Positions 1-11,137 of a stretch of DNA of 64,000 nucleotides are shown one piece after another. Location of the stretch: positions 101,614,805 through 101,678,804 of the forward strand of contig NC_134541.1 in assembly GCF_050624435.1 (NCBI RefSeq). The letters are read 5' to 3'. Every line of letters begins with the position of its first letter. The stretch's first letter is position 1. A program made the position numbers and the translations under genes. This DNA is from Tenrec ecaudatus (lineage: Eukaryota; Chordata; Mammalia; Afrosoricida; Tenrecidae). The notes beneath the pieces were generated by a model. That model was not told the DNA's origin. It saw only the letters and a list, made by a program, of their open reading frames with translations, and ran no database searches.

Positions 1-869
1 ATCAAGAGCCCATATCTTCACCACCACCCGCCACCCTCTGCAGCTTCTTTCTCTGCTTTCAGCCTCATCTCGCTCCCACCCCAAACCTGAGTCTCTTCTC
101 TTACAGAAGCAGCTAGAAGGATCTTTCAAAGCTACAACCGTGATCATGACATGACTCAGATCAAAACCTTCCAGTGGCTTCCCATTCCTCTTGGGATGAA
201 GGGTCAGTTCTTCAATAAGTCTCTCACCCACATTCACAGCTTCATTTGATATCAGATGACACTGCTCCTTGTCCTGTTCTGTGGAGTTGGGGCCGTGGCA
301 CAGACCACTCAGAGTGTCCAAAAAGGAAGCCATGGTCTTCCAACCTTCTGAAACGTTGGCTCATATTATTCTCAACTGCATAACTTCCTCCTTCTTCTTT
401 CTTGGATGGACTCCTTGACACCCTTCATGCCCAGCCAGGAAGGGGCTCACACAGTTCTAGAGACAGGCAAGTTCCATATGCATGGGTCAGATGTCAGAGC
501 GGAGGCTTCCCCTGCAGGAGCTCATGAGCCCAAGACTGGACGGTTAGATGGCAGGCTTTTGGCTACAGAGGTTAGTGAATCCGAGGTCTGTAGGTAGCGT
601 GGCAGGCTGCTAACAACTCCTAGGATCAGCAGGCAATACGGCCACTGGCTCAAGTCCAAACATGCAGGACCCAGCAAAAACAAGTAGGCCTCCCCACAAC
701 GTCCACTCATATTGGAAGCAGGCCACGCCCTCAAGGATATCTCTCATCATGGGAAACTATTAGGTCTTAACTACCAAACCACTGAGAATCCCGGCCTAGC
801 AAGTTGACACAAAACCTTCAGGATCAAAAAGGATATTGATATGCTGGATGTCACTCATATTCACACGAG
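1..869. other. No gene recognised; possible ancient repeat remnant
   Basis: I see no exon with splice sites and no young repeat here. The segment near 110-300 (text like 'ccagtggcttcccattcc') resembles an ancient, decayed L2-type LINE 3' end, but the match is weak. The short open frames are not supported by any recognised motif. Confidence 0.3.
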
Positions 870-2160
870 AGTAAAACCTATAAATTACAATAATAAATGG
901 CCATACCCTTAAGTAAAAATTTCATTTTAAAAACAGTTGTACTGGCTTAAATTCACATATTATATAATGTATTCATTCAATCGTCTTAAGAAGAGTTGCA
1001 GAAACAATACCATGACCAATTTGAGAACATTTGCTTCATTCTTTACTCTTTATTACGAGCTCCCCATTTCCCCTCAACCTCCCTGACATACCCCAAGAAA
1101 CCATGAATCCAGTTACTGCCTCTATAAATTTACCTCTCCAGGATTTCTTATTCTGAGAAAATACAAAAACAAACAAATAAGAAATAACAACAACAACAAA
1201 AAACACCCTGACAACAATCACAAAGTAAAACAGAAAAAATGGAATAGAAAAGAAAGCAGAAGATACTAAAACTAGAACAAATTTAAAACGAGTCAACGGG
1301 GAGATCAAATGATAAAGCCTTACGTTTTAACTTGAGTGCACATGCAACGATCCTCTCTTAAATGCGTTCAGCATGATTACAAAGCTATTCACCCCCCGGG
1401 TCTGCACCCAGAGGGAGTGCACCACGGCCTCAATCATATGTATTTCCTCTTCACTTTTTAAAAAACCGAAACAACTTTAAAATGGGTCCAAAGGGCGATC
1501 AAATGATAAGACAGTACATTTTAAACTAACTGCATCCCAGTAGTCTATAAGTGCGATAAAAGTGTATAATCGCTAAGGACCAGTACTCTATAGCACATGT
1601 CCTGAGTCACCATAATGTACTTCACAATGTTCTCCGTCTAATAGCAAGGCTATTCACAGTCCTCAGTGCCGGCCAGAGGGGATTCATCTGCGGGTTAGTC
1701 CATGTGTAAACCCTGCAAATCAGTTCTGGGCATTCACTGTCATCCACAGCCTTCTGCAGACCAGCTGCTCATCAGTAAGGCTCTGATACCATTCCCGCCT
1801 TTGGATTTGTATTTCATTATTTACAGATTTTGGCTCACACAGGCTGGTGTGCTTCTTCCATGTGGACTTAGTTGATGCCTCATTTGGATGGCTGCTTGTT
1901 TGAAGATAAGCCTTTAAGACCCCAGACGCTATTCTTTCTGATAGCTGGGATCCATCTTGTTTCTCCACCACACTTTGCTGTAGCGCCATATCTTCAGTGA
2001 TCTCTTTATGAGGGTAAGGATTAAACAGGGGCAGGTCAAAAGAACTAACTATTCTTAGGGTGGAGCTTATAATTAATTGAGAGTCCTAAACCCATTCCTA
2101 TAGCTTTGGTCTATTCATATATCTATGGTCTCTTGTTTATTTTAGATACATCATTAACAT
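870..2160 (-). repeat. Old L1 3' UTR fragment
   Basis: The reverse strand carries blocks that recur elsewhere in the window. A block around 1,830-1,990 reads 'ctggtgtgcttcttccatgt', then a slipped 'agcctttaagaccccagacg' motif, and matches the reverse complement of the L1 3' UTR copies at 20,090-20,230 and 44,100-44,250. The AC-rich tract at 1,160-1,300 resembles the - strand L1 tail at 22,380-22,540. The divergence suggests an older subfamily. Both limits are approximate. Confidence 0.55.
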
Positions 2161-2479
2161 TTTATGTTCCAGAACATTATCATTTCCCTGGGGCATTTGA
2201 TAATGCTACTGATAGTGTCATTAATTTTGCCAGTGGTATAGAATTTTAGACACTGTTGAGAAAAGGAAATTATACAAATACAGGCTTACTGCGAACCACA
2301 ACATGTGAGCTGTTGACTTGTACAGATTAAGCTCTTAAGTGACTGGAAACTATTTACACAAATAGTGGGGTGTGATGATAGGACACATTTTCAATAATAT
2401 TCATTAACAATGGCAGAACCACACCTACCAGATCAATGCATGTCATAATAAAGCAAGGAGGGCATTAAAATAATTAGTA

Positions 2480-3058
2480 TATGGTAGTTGAGATAGTTAC
2501 TTTATTGTGCCAGTCTGGCCGACATGGGATTAATTGAAGGGTGGAGAGATAAGTGGCTCAGTGAGCCTCGCCTTTCTTGTCTCTCGCTCTTTGATTATTG
2601 GACCAGTGTGCGGCTGCCTTGCTTGTTCTGTGTCTCAAACACTTAACCTGTGAACTGTGTCTCTGTAATTTGAGGTCCCTTTAAGACTTGCCTCACCTGA
2701 GAATTGGAATATACATCTCTGGAGCTGGGGACTAACGGTTGGTGGCCTGGCTGACTGTTGGTGACCTGACTTGTTGTTTGCTGCCTGTGCTGGGATAGCC
2801 TAGCTCTCCCTTTCTACCGAGGACTACCTGGCGGCCCTCAAGAATTGAAGGACTGCCAGTGGCTCACAACTCTCTCACGGGAGTGAGTTGCACTGATCCA
2901 TTTGTACTGCTTTATAATTTAACTGTTCATTTTTTGTATTATATATCTATCTGTATATAGTTTAACAGCTCATTTCTTGTGTTATCTATCTATTTTTGTA
3001 TATATATAAAATTATCAGCAATCTGGTTTTATTTCTCTAGAGAACCCTGTCTAACACA
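2480..3058 (+). mobile_element. ERVL-like solo LTR
   Basis: This roughly 580-bp block opens with 'tatggtag' and closes with 'tctctagagaaccctgtcta' followed by acaca. The close resembles the ends of ERVL-class LTRs, and the LTR at 10,619-11,132 has a related start and end. The inner text near 2,530-2,620 also matches the LTR fragment at 59,625-59,890. Flanks 'tagta' and 'tagtc' could be a decayed 5-bp duplication. A T-rich and ATCT-rich tract precedes the end. No coding region is attached. Confidence 0.55.
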
Positions 3059-3515
3059 GTAGTCCTGGCTCACCATTCACTGGGCACCCTCAAGGCAAGA
3101 GATCTGAACCTAAGTCCAACGACCACCACTCCGATACCTTTGTAAAGGTAGTCATCTGCTTCTTTTCACACTAGAGAGTTTCAGCCTTAAATCCAAGGGC
3201 TGCAGGTATATTCTCCCTTTGGGTTCTATCTATGTATTAAGGGTTTTTTTTTTTCCTCTAGTGGGTGGTTGTTCCTCCCTCTTTTCCTACCAACAGATAT
3301 GCAATTTCCCCTCACTCCTCTTGACTTGAATTTCCAGTAAAGTTCGCTTATCACTCTGGAAGGGGTGTCTGTTGATTTGGGGTGACCCCAGCACAATGCT
3401 GTATGTCAGTAACTGAATAGGCCTCCTCCCCCCGAATCTCGGAAAGCCGACCCCAGTTGAGGTGAAGCCTCCATTGTGGTTACATTTTTCTTACACTGAT
3501 GACTTTATGCATTGG
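3059..3515. other. Unassigned intergenic sequence
   Basis: I recognise no gene here. The stretch around 3,100-3,300 is decayed and AT-rich, with a short T tract at 3,245-3,255. It may contain remnants of older retroelements. Confidence 0.3.
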
Positions 3516-4291
3516 GTTGCTCACCTCCAGGTCAGCAGTTTGAAACTACTAGCTGCTCTGAAGGGGAAAGATGAGGCTTTATACTCCTGTTTTATTTGCT
3601 GTTGTTTTGTTGTGGCTGTTGTTTGTTTTAACTTTTATTTCAAACTTAATTTACTCCCGAGCCATGAGTGTTTGCTTCTTCAATTTCCTCTGGGAGATCT
3701 TTTTCTTCTGTGCAACCTCCTCTTCTGGTTTGGGAACGATCTGTTCCTTCTCAGTCAGGGTTATCTCGGTGTGGCAGGGGGAGCCCAGACGTGGATTGAT
3801 CCGACCATGAGCTCTGTAAGTCCGGTGGTGCATCTTGGGGGTTTTGTTCACCGGGATGTACTCAATGACCAGAGAATCTACATCTCAGCCCTTAAGGCCA
3901 ACATTACTCTCTGCATTATTAAGCATGTGAAGCAACAATACAGCACTCTTTTGGGGCCACCAACCCTGGGTCCAACCCTACTCTTTGGCACACCTACTGT
4001 CACGTCGAAGGGAATGCACTGCCTCTACAGAGTGATGCCTTTCAAAGACGCGGTGCCTTTCCAGATGTACCCTTGATGGCTGGGCAGTTTCATGGGTGTT
4101 CTTAAAATGGACTCGAAGATTCAGCCCTCCTGATTTACATGTTTTCTGGGTCAAGTGAGTAGCGAACCACTTTGACAGATCACCTCAGTCTGCTACAGGA
4201 AGAGGACGCTACTCTAAGAGTTACATTGTCAACGACCCACAGGGGCAGCTCTGCCCTGCGTGAGAATGGACTGGATGGCACCGAGTTTGGG
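3516..4291 (+). repeat. AfroSINE split by a processed pseudogene
   Basis: The left half (3,516-3,592) carries the SINE text 'gtcagcagtttgaaac' and 'agctgctctgaaggggaaag', ending in 'gatgaggctttatactcc'. The right half (about 4,208-4,291) resumes with 'actctaagagttacattgtc' and runs through 'acccacaggggcagct' to 'ggatggcaccgagtttggg'. The two halves are adjacent parts of one AfroSINE, so the intervening RPL17-like copy inserted into it. The edges 'gaggctttatactc' and 'gaggacgctactc' look like a decayed target-site duplication. Confidence 0.75.
3651..4170 (-). pseudogene. RPL17: RPL17 (large ribosomal subunit protein uL22) processed pseudogene
   Basis: The functional parent encodes a 184-residue protein of the 60S subunit near the peptide exit tunnel. 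The reverse strand gives an intron-less copy. The C-terminus reads [19 protein letters not shown] and ends LMARE plus a stop at 3,651-3,653. The middle reads DVDSLVIEY, and the start reads VRYSLDPEN. It is dead: the initiator is GTG at 4,168-4,170, there are in-frame stops at 3,978-3,980 (TAG) and 3,885-3,887 (TGA), and small indels break the N-terminal half. An A-rich stretch beyond the stop (about 3,595-3,640) looks like a worn poly(A) tail. Lack of introns, the tail and insertion inside a SINE all point to LINE-driven retroposition. Identification rests on recognising the protein. Confidence 0.9.
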
Positions 4292-4777
4292 ATTTCTCTT
4301 TTAGCGACTCCCATTGTGGGAGTGGGAGTGGGAGGCAGGTCATGAACACTACTTGGGTTTTCACTAAATCCTCCCCTGGGATTATAATTGTTTCTTTGAA
4401 CACCTACCTCTGTGCCAGTAATGATCTGATTGGTTGCTCTATCCTAGTTGGTCACAGGACCTGGCACAGATTACGACTCTGGTCAGGATTTAATGAACAA
4501 TACTGATGAATGAGGAAACGAACAAAAAACCCAACAAACCAGCTTCCCGACTGGGTCTCAGCCGACCTTACTGTTTTCTCTGAGACAGAATTGGATTGAG
4601 TTTTGGTTTCTCTCATAGTTTTCACAGGTGGTGGAAAGTCAGCCTAACAGATTTACTTTCCAGAGGCTGACTCTGTTTTCTCTGGGCGAGCTCAGTCTGA
4701 TATTTGCATACTTACCTCTCCTGGCCTCTCTGATCAACCAGGTAGGTTTGGGGGATTCCAGGAGCGGTATGTTTAGT

Positions 4778-5035
4778 GGTATCTTTAGAAGCTTGGATGG
4801 TATGACTTCATCTCACTTACTTGGGACATCAGGAGAGACAAGTCTCTGGAAAAAGACATCATGCTTGCTAGAGTAGAGGGTCAGTGAAAAAGAGAAAGAT
4901 GGACAATGGCCACAACAAGGGGCTCAAACAGCAATGACTGTGAAGACTGCACTGACCAAGGTCACGTTTCGTTCTATGGCACATGACGTCACTGACTCAG
5001 CAGCACCTCACAGCAACAGTAACAGCAATACATTT
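4778..5035 (+). repeat. RTE/BovB-clade LINE 3' end
   Basis: The text 'aggagagacaagtctctgga', then 'aaagacatcatgcttgctag' and 'caatggccacaacaaggggc', matches the extreme C-terminus and tail of the RTE element seen better at 14,563-14,950 and 16,005-16,380. It ends in a degenerate (AAC)n-like run at 5,013-5,033, which is usual for this LINE. Confidence 0.7.
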
Positions 5036-5044
5036 GGGGACCAA

Positions 5045-5215
5045 GGAGTGCTGGTGGCACAGTGGCTAAGTGTCCGGCTGCTTGGTGGTTCAGATCCATG
5101 GGGGAAAGACCTGGCAGTCTGCTCCTATGAAGATGGCAGCCTAGAAAACCCCGTGGGGCAGTTCCACTTTGTCACGTGAGGTCACTATGAGCCAGAATTC
5201 ACGTCCATGGCACCC
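5045..5215 (+). repeat. tRNA-derived SINE, AfroSINE variant
   Basis: It opens 'gtgctggtggcacagtggct'. The body is of the 'gacctggcagtctgctccta' type, then 'aaaaccccgtggggcagttc' and 'ggtcactatgagccagaatt'. This 'cagtctgcttc' body variant differs from the 'gaggctttctactcc' variant and recurs at 15,310-15,500 and 46,785-46,925. The tRNA-like head is a retroposon relic, not a functional tRNA. Confidence 0.75.
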
Positions 5216-6014
5216 AACACAACAATGTTTCATGTGCCCCTGGAACGTTTGCTAAAGCCAAAATCTGCTCCCTTCCCCATGCAGCTCAGGCTCAGCCTCA
5301 AGGCAGGAATTAAATCATTGGCTTCCCCCGGCCCTCCCCGGGAACCAACAACCTCAGATGGAGTGGTATCCTTACACCATCAGGCCCACCCTTCTCACTG
5401 CTGGGGGCCCTGGGTCCAGGAATGCACAGTGGAAGTCCCTGGCCCCAACAAAACACCTGAGAGTCTAACTGCTTTTCAGAAACACATATGTCCAGTCCAG
5501 ATGCTACTTAGCCTGAGCCTTAGGGCTGTTTAAATGCTTAAATCAGCAACTGGCTTGAAAAAATACTTCTAAAAAAAGAAGTGGTATCATTCTGGCCTTT
5601 TGGGTGTGAGGCTAGGCTCCACTTCCTTCTCTGGCACCTCATGCTCAGGTGTCCATTGTCCAGTGAAGGCCCACTGAACAGATGTCCACAGAGCATGCAG
5701 GTTCAAGCAGCGTAGGAAGAAAGGCCTAGAAATCTACTTCCAGAAACAGATAATGAAAACTCCAATGGGCAATCAATAGTGGGGATGGAGCTGCAGGGGA
5801 CAGTGTTTCATGCCACTATTCTTGGGGGTCACCCTGAGCTGGGTGACTCAATGGAAGCCCACAATGAAAACCCTAGTGCGACCCAAGTCTGGGCTTTCTT
5901 CTAGGTCGTTGTATGGGGCCAGGTCGGCTTCTAAGTCTGTTAGAGTACTGCAGGTGTGTGCGAAGTTGCTATTGCAGTGGAAATACCCTCTGGCCCGAGA
6001 CTATCGTTATAAGT
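5216..6014. other. Unassigned intergenic sequence
   Basis: No splice-flanked exon or young repeat is recognised. The stretch has moderate GC and several short open frames with no protein motif known to me. Confidence 0.3.
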
Positions 6015-6254
6015 CCTCGAGGTAAGGTGACCAGATTTTAACTTTGGTAAAGTGGGACACCAGCGGGACACCATTGATTAAATTCATATCCTGATAAAAT
6101 AGCCACAGGACAGCCAAAAACCGTATACCCTAGCTTGTTGTGCATTCTTTCCAAAAATCGTGACTTTTAAAAAATGCCATGGGACGCGGGGAAAATTGTT
6201 AAAAATCAGGATTGTCTCACCCAAAGCGGGACATCTGGTCACTGTACCTCAAGG
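6015..6254. mobile_element. hAT-type non-autonomous DNA transposon (MITE) with 8-bp duplication
   Basis: The element (6,023-6,246, 224 bp) begins taaggtgaccagat and ends atctggtcactgta. The ends are inverted repeats agreeing at 12 of 14 positions. It is flanked by cctcgagg (6,015-6,022) and cctcaagg (6,247-6,254), an 8-bp duplication with one CpG-type transition. Eight-base duplications are the hallmark of hAT transposases. No open frame is inside, so it was mobilised in trans. Confidence 0.8.
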
Positions 6255-6849
6255 GAACTTGGTTATTCCCAAATAAAAAGCTGAAAAATTATAATAAGTA
6301 ATTCACAGCCAAAAGGAGCCTACAGAAACCTGATGCATAAACATAAGGGGCCTTTTGCATGGGATCCTGGGAAAGGCAAAAGAGACACTGGGGAAATCCG
6401 AATAAGGAATGGACACGTGGTTCTAAAACTGTATTGATAGCGTGCCACATGGTCATGGACCATCCTGGATGTGGGGTAGACCAGAACTTTCTCTCTAGTG
6501 TCTTCATTCATTTTCAATGTCTAAACCAAATCTAAATGAAAAGTACATTTAAAAAAACCCAAGAAGGTAAAGGAATATGAATTTATAATAATAAATGAAA
6601 TCATGATAAAAATGAAGACCAGCAGATAAAGGTAAAACAATTTATGTTTCTGGTAAGAAATATCAAACTGTACAGATAGGAATTCAATTGATTCAAAAAA
6701 TAAATCCTGCTTCCTATCTCTCCCCAACTCTTGCCCCTTCTCCCTTCGAGGCAGGGTAGGCAATGCTCTGGGCTCATTCTCTGTCCCTGATGTTTGTATC
6801 TGTCATTCACTGCACATCTTTATATACCACAGTGTCCCTCATCCTCTTC

Positions 6850-7012
6850 TTGTTAGGGGCTGTTGAGTCAGTTCTGAGTCACAGCAAACCCATGCACAAC
6901 AGAACGAAACACCACCAAGTCCTGCACCATCCGCACGATTGTTCTTATATCTGAGCCCATTGTTGAGCCACTGTGTCAGTCCATCTTGTCAAGAATCTTC
7001 CTCTTTGCTGGA
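6850..7012 (-). repeat. RTE/BovB-clade LINE 3' end
   Basis: The forward text 'ggggctgttgagtcagttct', then 'gaacgaaacaccaccaagtc' and 'gagccactgtgtcagtccat', is the reverse complement of the RTE 3' terminal region. It directly abuts the L1 endonuclease-coding segment that follows. Confidence 0.65.
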
Positions 7013-7014
7013 GA

Positions 7015-9080
7015 AAAGCATACCAAGCCAACAGCAACCAAAGAAAGCTGGGGTAGCCATATTAACCTCAGAGAAGATAGACTTCAAGGCAAACAATGTA
7101 ATAAGAGATAGGAATGGTCACTACATAATGACAAAGAGAGCAAGAGCTCAGGAACCCATGACTATGATAAACATATGTGCACCTAAGGAAAGACCCTTGG
7201 ACTACGTCTATCAAATCCTCACAGAATTGAAAACAGATGTAGACACATCAACAAGAATAACAGGAGATTTTAATACACCATCTCAAGGAAAGATAGAACA
7301 TCGATTAAAAAACCAAACAACAAAGGCACAAAAAAGCTTAATCACACAATCAATAAAAATGACCTCATAGACATATACAGAATGCTTCAAAACAACAGTA
7401 TACATTCTTCTCCAACACACATGGAACAGTCTCAAGAATAAACCACATACTAAGCCACAAATTGTGCCTCAACAAAGTTAAACAAACGAGATCCTACAAT
7501 CAATCTTCTCAGAAAACAAAGCTATAAAATTAGAAATCATCAATCAAACAAGCAGAAATATGAAGACGAACTCATGGAGGTGGAACAACTTAATACTCAG
7601 AAATGACTGGGCACTAAAGCAAATAAAGGAGGAGATTCTAAAAATTCCTCAAGGCAAATGAGAATAACACAACATATCAAAACCTCTGGGACACAGCAAA
7701 AGCAGTAATCAGAGGCCAATTTATAGCTACCAACACACATATACAAAAAGAGGAGAAAGCTAAAATCAAAACCCTAGCACAACACCTCCCAGAACTGGAA
7801 CAAGAACAACAACACAATCCCTCCAATAAAGGAAGGCAAGAGATCATTAGATTAAAGCAGAAATAAATGATATGGAGAATAAAAGAACAATGGGAAAATC
7901 AATAAGACATGAAGCTGGTTCTTTAATGAGATTAACAAAATAGGCAGACCACTGGGAAACTTAATAAAGGGAAGGGAAAAAAGAAAAGATACAAATATCA
8001 AGAATAAGTTGAAAATGGTGAAATTACAACGGATCCAAGTGAAATAAAAAGAATAACATACTATGAAAAAACTGTACTCAAACAAATTTGACAATCTAGA
8101 AGAAATGAACAGATGCCTAGAAACACATCACCCAGTCAAACTGATGCAGACAGATATTGAAAACGCAACAGACTCATAACAAAAGAAGAAATACAGCAGG
8201 TCGTTAGGAAATTATCAACCAAAAAGAGACCAGAACCAGACAATTTCACAGGGGAATTCTACCAAGTATTCAAAGAAGAGCTGACACCAGTACTGTACAC
8301 ACTCTTCCTGAACATAGAAAAAGAGCACAAACTTCCAGACACTTTCAATGAAGTCAGCTTAACACCGATACCCAACCCAGGCACAGACCCCACAAAGATA
8401 GAAAATTAGAGACCAATGCCCCTTATGAACATAGATGCTAAAACCCTCAACAAAATCCTGACCAATAGAATACAGCAGCATACAAAAAAAAAATTCACCA
8501 TGACCCAGCAGGATTCATTCCAGGTATGCAGAGATGTTCAGTATTTGAAAAACAATCAATGTAATCCACCATGTGATCAACAAGCTAAGAAATAAAAACC
8601 ACACGATCATATCAATAGATGAGAAAAGGCATTTGACAAAATCCAACACCCATTCATGTTCAAAACACTCAACCAAATAGGAATAGAAGGAAAATTCCTC
8701 AACATAATAAAAGTCATATATGAGGAACCAACAGCCAACATCATGCAAAGTGGGGAAAAGCTAGAAACATTCTCAGTGATAACAGCGACCAGGCAAAGAT
8801 GTCCCCTGTCACCACTCTTATTCAACATCGTGCTGGATGTTTTAGCTAGAGCCATCAGACAACAAAAAGAAATCAAGGGAATACAAATAGGTAAAGAAGA
8901 AGTGAAACTCTCCCTATTTGTAGATGATATGATTCTATATATAGAAAGCCCAAAAGTCTCCATAAAAAGCCTGCTGGAAATGATCAAGGAATTCATCAAA
9001 GCAGCAGTATGCAAAGTTAACAACCAGAAGTCAATCAGATTCCTCTATGCCATCAAAGAGAACTACAAAAAAGACATTTA
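7015..9080 (+). pseudogene. L1 ORF2 remnant: endonuclease and reverse transcriptase portion
   Basis: L1 ORF2p nicks target DNA with an APE-type endonuclease and copies L1 RNA with its reverse transcriptase. At 7,050-7,290 the + strand reads KAGVAILTSEKIDFKANNV and then ITGDFNTP, which are endonuclease motifs. At 8,656-9,081 a 141-codon open stretch reads [20 protein letters not shown] and then [11 protein letters not shown]. The catalytic FADD box is FVDD (8,917-8,928), so the alanine is lost. Between these blocks the frame is broken repeatedly. The copy stops at 9,080 where a younger L1 3' UTR interrupts it. It is 5' truncated: ORF1 is absent. Confidence 0.9.
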
Positions 9081-10275
9081 GGTGGGGTTTGATCAAGAGA
9101 AATGTATCCGAGAAGAAATACTGAGAGCTGAATGGAGGGTGAGCATGATAGTGGGATAGGAGGAAGGTGAACGGAAATAGAAGAAAGAAATAGGAGGCAA
9201 AAGCTATTATAGAGGTATAGCTATAGGCATGGATATATGTAAATACATTAATTTATAATGAAAGGGATGGAGACCAATGTGCATATATTTATATATTAAG
9301 TTTTCAGATAGCAGACAGACTTTGGGCCTCTACTCAAGGCCTCCATTAACACAAGAACACTTTATTCTGATAAACTGGTACTCTTTGATGCTCACCTTCC
9401 CAACATGATTGCTGAAGACAAATGGGTATATAAGCAAATGTGATGAAGAGAGCAGATGGTGCCTGGCAATCAAAAAATACAGTGTCTGGGGTCTTAAAGA
9501 CTTGAAGTCAAACAAATGGCTATCAGACAGGGAAGCAAATGAACCCACATGGAAGAAGCACACCACTCTCTGTGATCATGGGGTGTCGACAGAATCAGGT
9601 ATCCAAAGTTCCAAAACAAACAACTGTATTGAAGCACACAAGGGGGCTTAGAGTGAAGATCCAACGCCCATCTGTAAACAGTTGGATATCCCCGCCCCCA
9701 TAGAAGTGTTATAAGGAGGGAATGATTCAACCAAAGTGTAGTATAGCATTGCTTAATCACTCATCATTCCTCTAATTCCTGAATACTTCCTCACCCGCAC
9801 CACCATGACCCAGTTCTACTTTACAAATCTGGCTAGACTAGAGAGCACACATTGGTACAGATAAGAACTCTTTACACATGGAATTTAGGAAAGTTAAACC
9901 CCTCAGGAACAGTAGTGGGAGTAGTGATATCATGAGAATAGGGGGAGAGTAGGGGAGGGGGAATGGTGAGAAAGGGGGAATCCATCACAAGATTGGATAT
10001 ATAGCCCCCCAAAGGGACAAATAACAGAAATGTGGGTGAAGGGAGACAGTGGACAATATAAAATATGAAATAATAATACATAATTGATCAAGTATTCATG
10101 AGGGTGTGAGGAAGGGGGAGGGAGGGGACAAAAGAGCTTATACCCAGGTCTCAAGTAGAAAATGTTTTGGAAATGATGATGGCAACATATGTACAAATAT
10201 GCTTAATACAATTGATGTATGGAATGTTCTAAGAGCCCTCAATAAAATGACTTACAAAAATGAAATAAAGATTTA
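9081..10275 (+). mobile_element. Younger 5'-truncated L1 inserted in ORF2
   Basis: This block is only L1 3' UTR. It runs from 'agcatgatagtgggatagg' through 'catggaagaagcacaccact' and a purine-rich segment (9,900-10,000) to the 3' signature 'acaattgatgtatggaatg' and 'cctcaataaaatgacttac'. The left flank aaaaagacattta and the right flank agaagactttaag resemble each other and may be an imperfect target-site duplication. The conserved AATAAA serves as its poly(A) signal. Confidence 0.7.
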
Positions 10276-10618
10276 AAAGAAGACTTTAAGAAACCAATAC
10301 CATTTATAAGAGGAGCTAATACCAAGGGCTCAATAGAAAGTAACTGTCTAGAAAAGAATGATGGCAACATATGTGCCTGATATACAAATATGCCTGATAC
10401 AATTGATGTATGGATTATAATGGGAGAAAGATGGCCTCTTCAACAAATGGTGTTGGACAAACTGGATTTCCATATGGAGAAGAATGAAACAAGACCTATA
10501 TCTTTTCCTATGTACTAAAACGAACTCAAGATGGATTGAAGACCTAAACGTAAACCCCAAAGCTCTCAGGATCATCAATGAGACGACAGGATCAAACTGT
10601 ATTGCAGGCCATCCATAG
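10276..10618 (+). pseudogene. L1 ORF2 remnant continued, with a stray 3'-UTR piece
   Basis: After a short ORF2-like stretch (KKPIPFI), a second 3'-UTR-type block (10,310-10,420, 'gatacaattgatgtatgga') lacks its own tail. Coding then resumes at about 10,430 with the ORF2 motif NKWCWTNWISIWRRMKQ in broken frames, followed by SRWIEDLNVNPKALR and GSNCIAG. Canonical ORF2 between these points is missing, so a deletion or recombination accompanied the insertions. The segment is cut at 10,618 by a solo LTR. Confidence 0.75.
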
Positions 10619-11137
10619 TGTGGTAGTTACATACTCTCATGTCAGCTTGAGTGAAGGGGAGGGGTCTAACCTGTCAATCAGGTCATAGCCAATGGTGCCT
10701 CTCTGTGGGCATGGACTTCTCCTAATGATTCTGGGACCCCCTGTCTTTCTCCCTGGAGTCAGGACACACATTCTTCCTGTGAAGCATTCCTGTTGACAAG
10801 TCACATGGAGCTATGCTGACGGAGCCAGAGCCCTGGAGCTGCAGGAACCATGTGGAGACCCCTGCCAGTGCTGAGATGTTTACACCGCCACTGGATCCAC
10901 AAGACTGACCTGTGATCTTCCTGCATTTGGTGTCATTGCATGTGTTGTGTGAGTCTGAAGAGGAATTTATAGACTGGTGTTAGACATATGAGCTAATATT
11001 GGACTTGTAGACTTGACCTGGACTGGGCTGGGGTGTTTTGTCAATATACAATTGCTCTTTTATACAAAGCTCTTTATTATTCACATATGAGTATCTATGA
11101 ATTTGTTTCTCTAGTCAACCCGGACTAACGCACATAG
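10614..11137 (+). mobile_element. ERVL-like solo LTR with 5-bp duplication CATAG
   Basis: The LTR is 10,619-11,132 (514 bp). It begins tgtggtag and ends tctctagtcaacccggacta then acgca. Its flanks are identical, catag at 10,614-10,618 and at 11,133-11,137, a 5-bp duplication typical of ERVL integrases. It has no internal proviral sequence, so it arose by LTR-LTR recombination. It interrupts the old L1 ORF2, whose sequence resumes directly after the right duplication. Confidence 0.85.

Noticed and set aside
3462-4076. 204-codon + strand open frame
   Set aside because: It runs across a SINE fragment and the antisense strand of the RPL17 pseudogene, so it is a chance frame.
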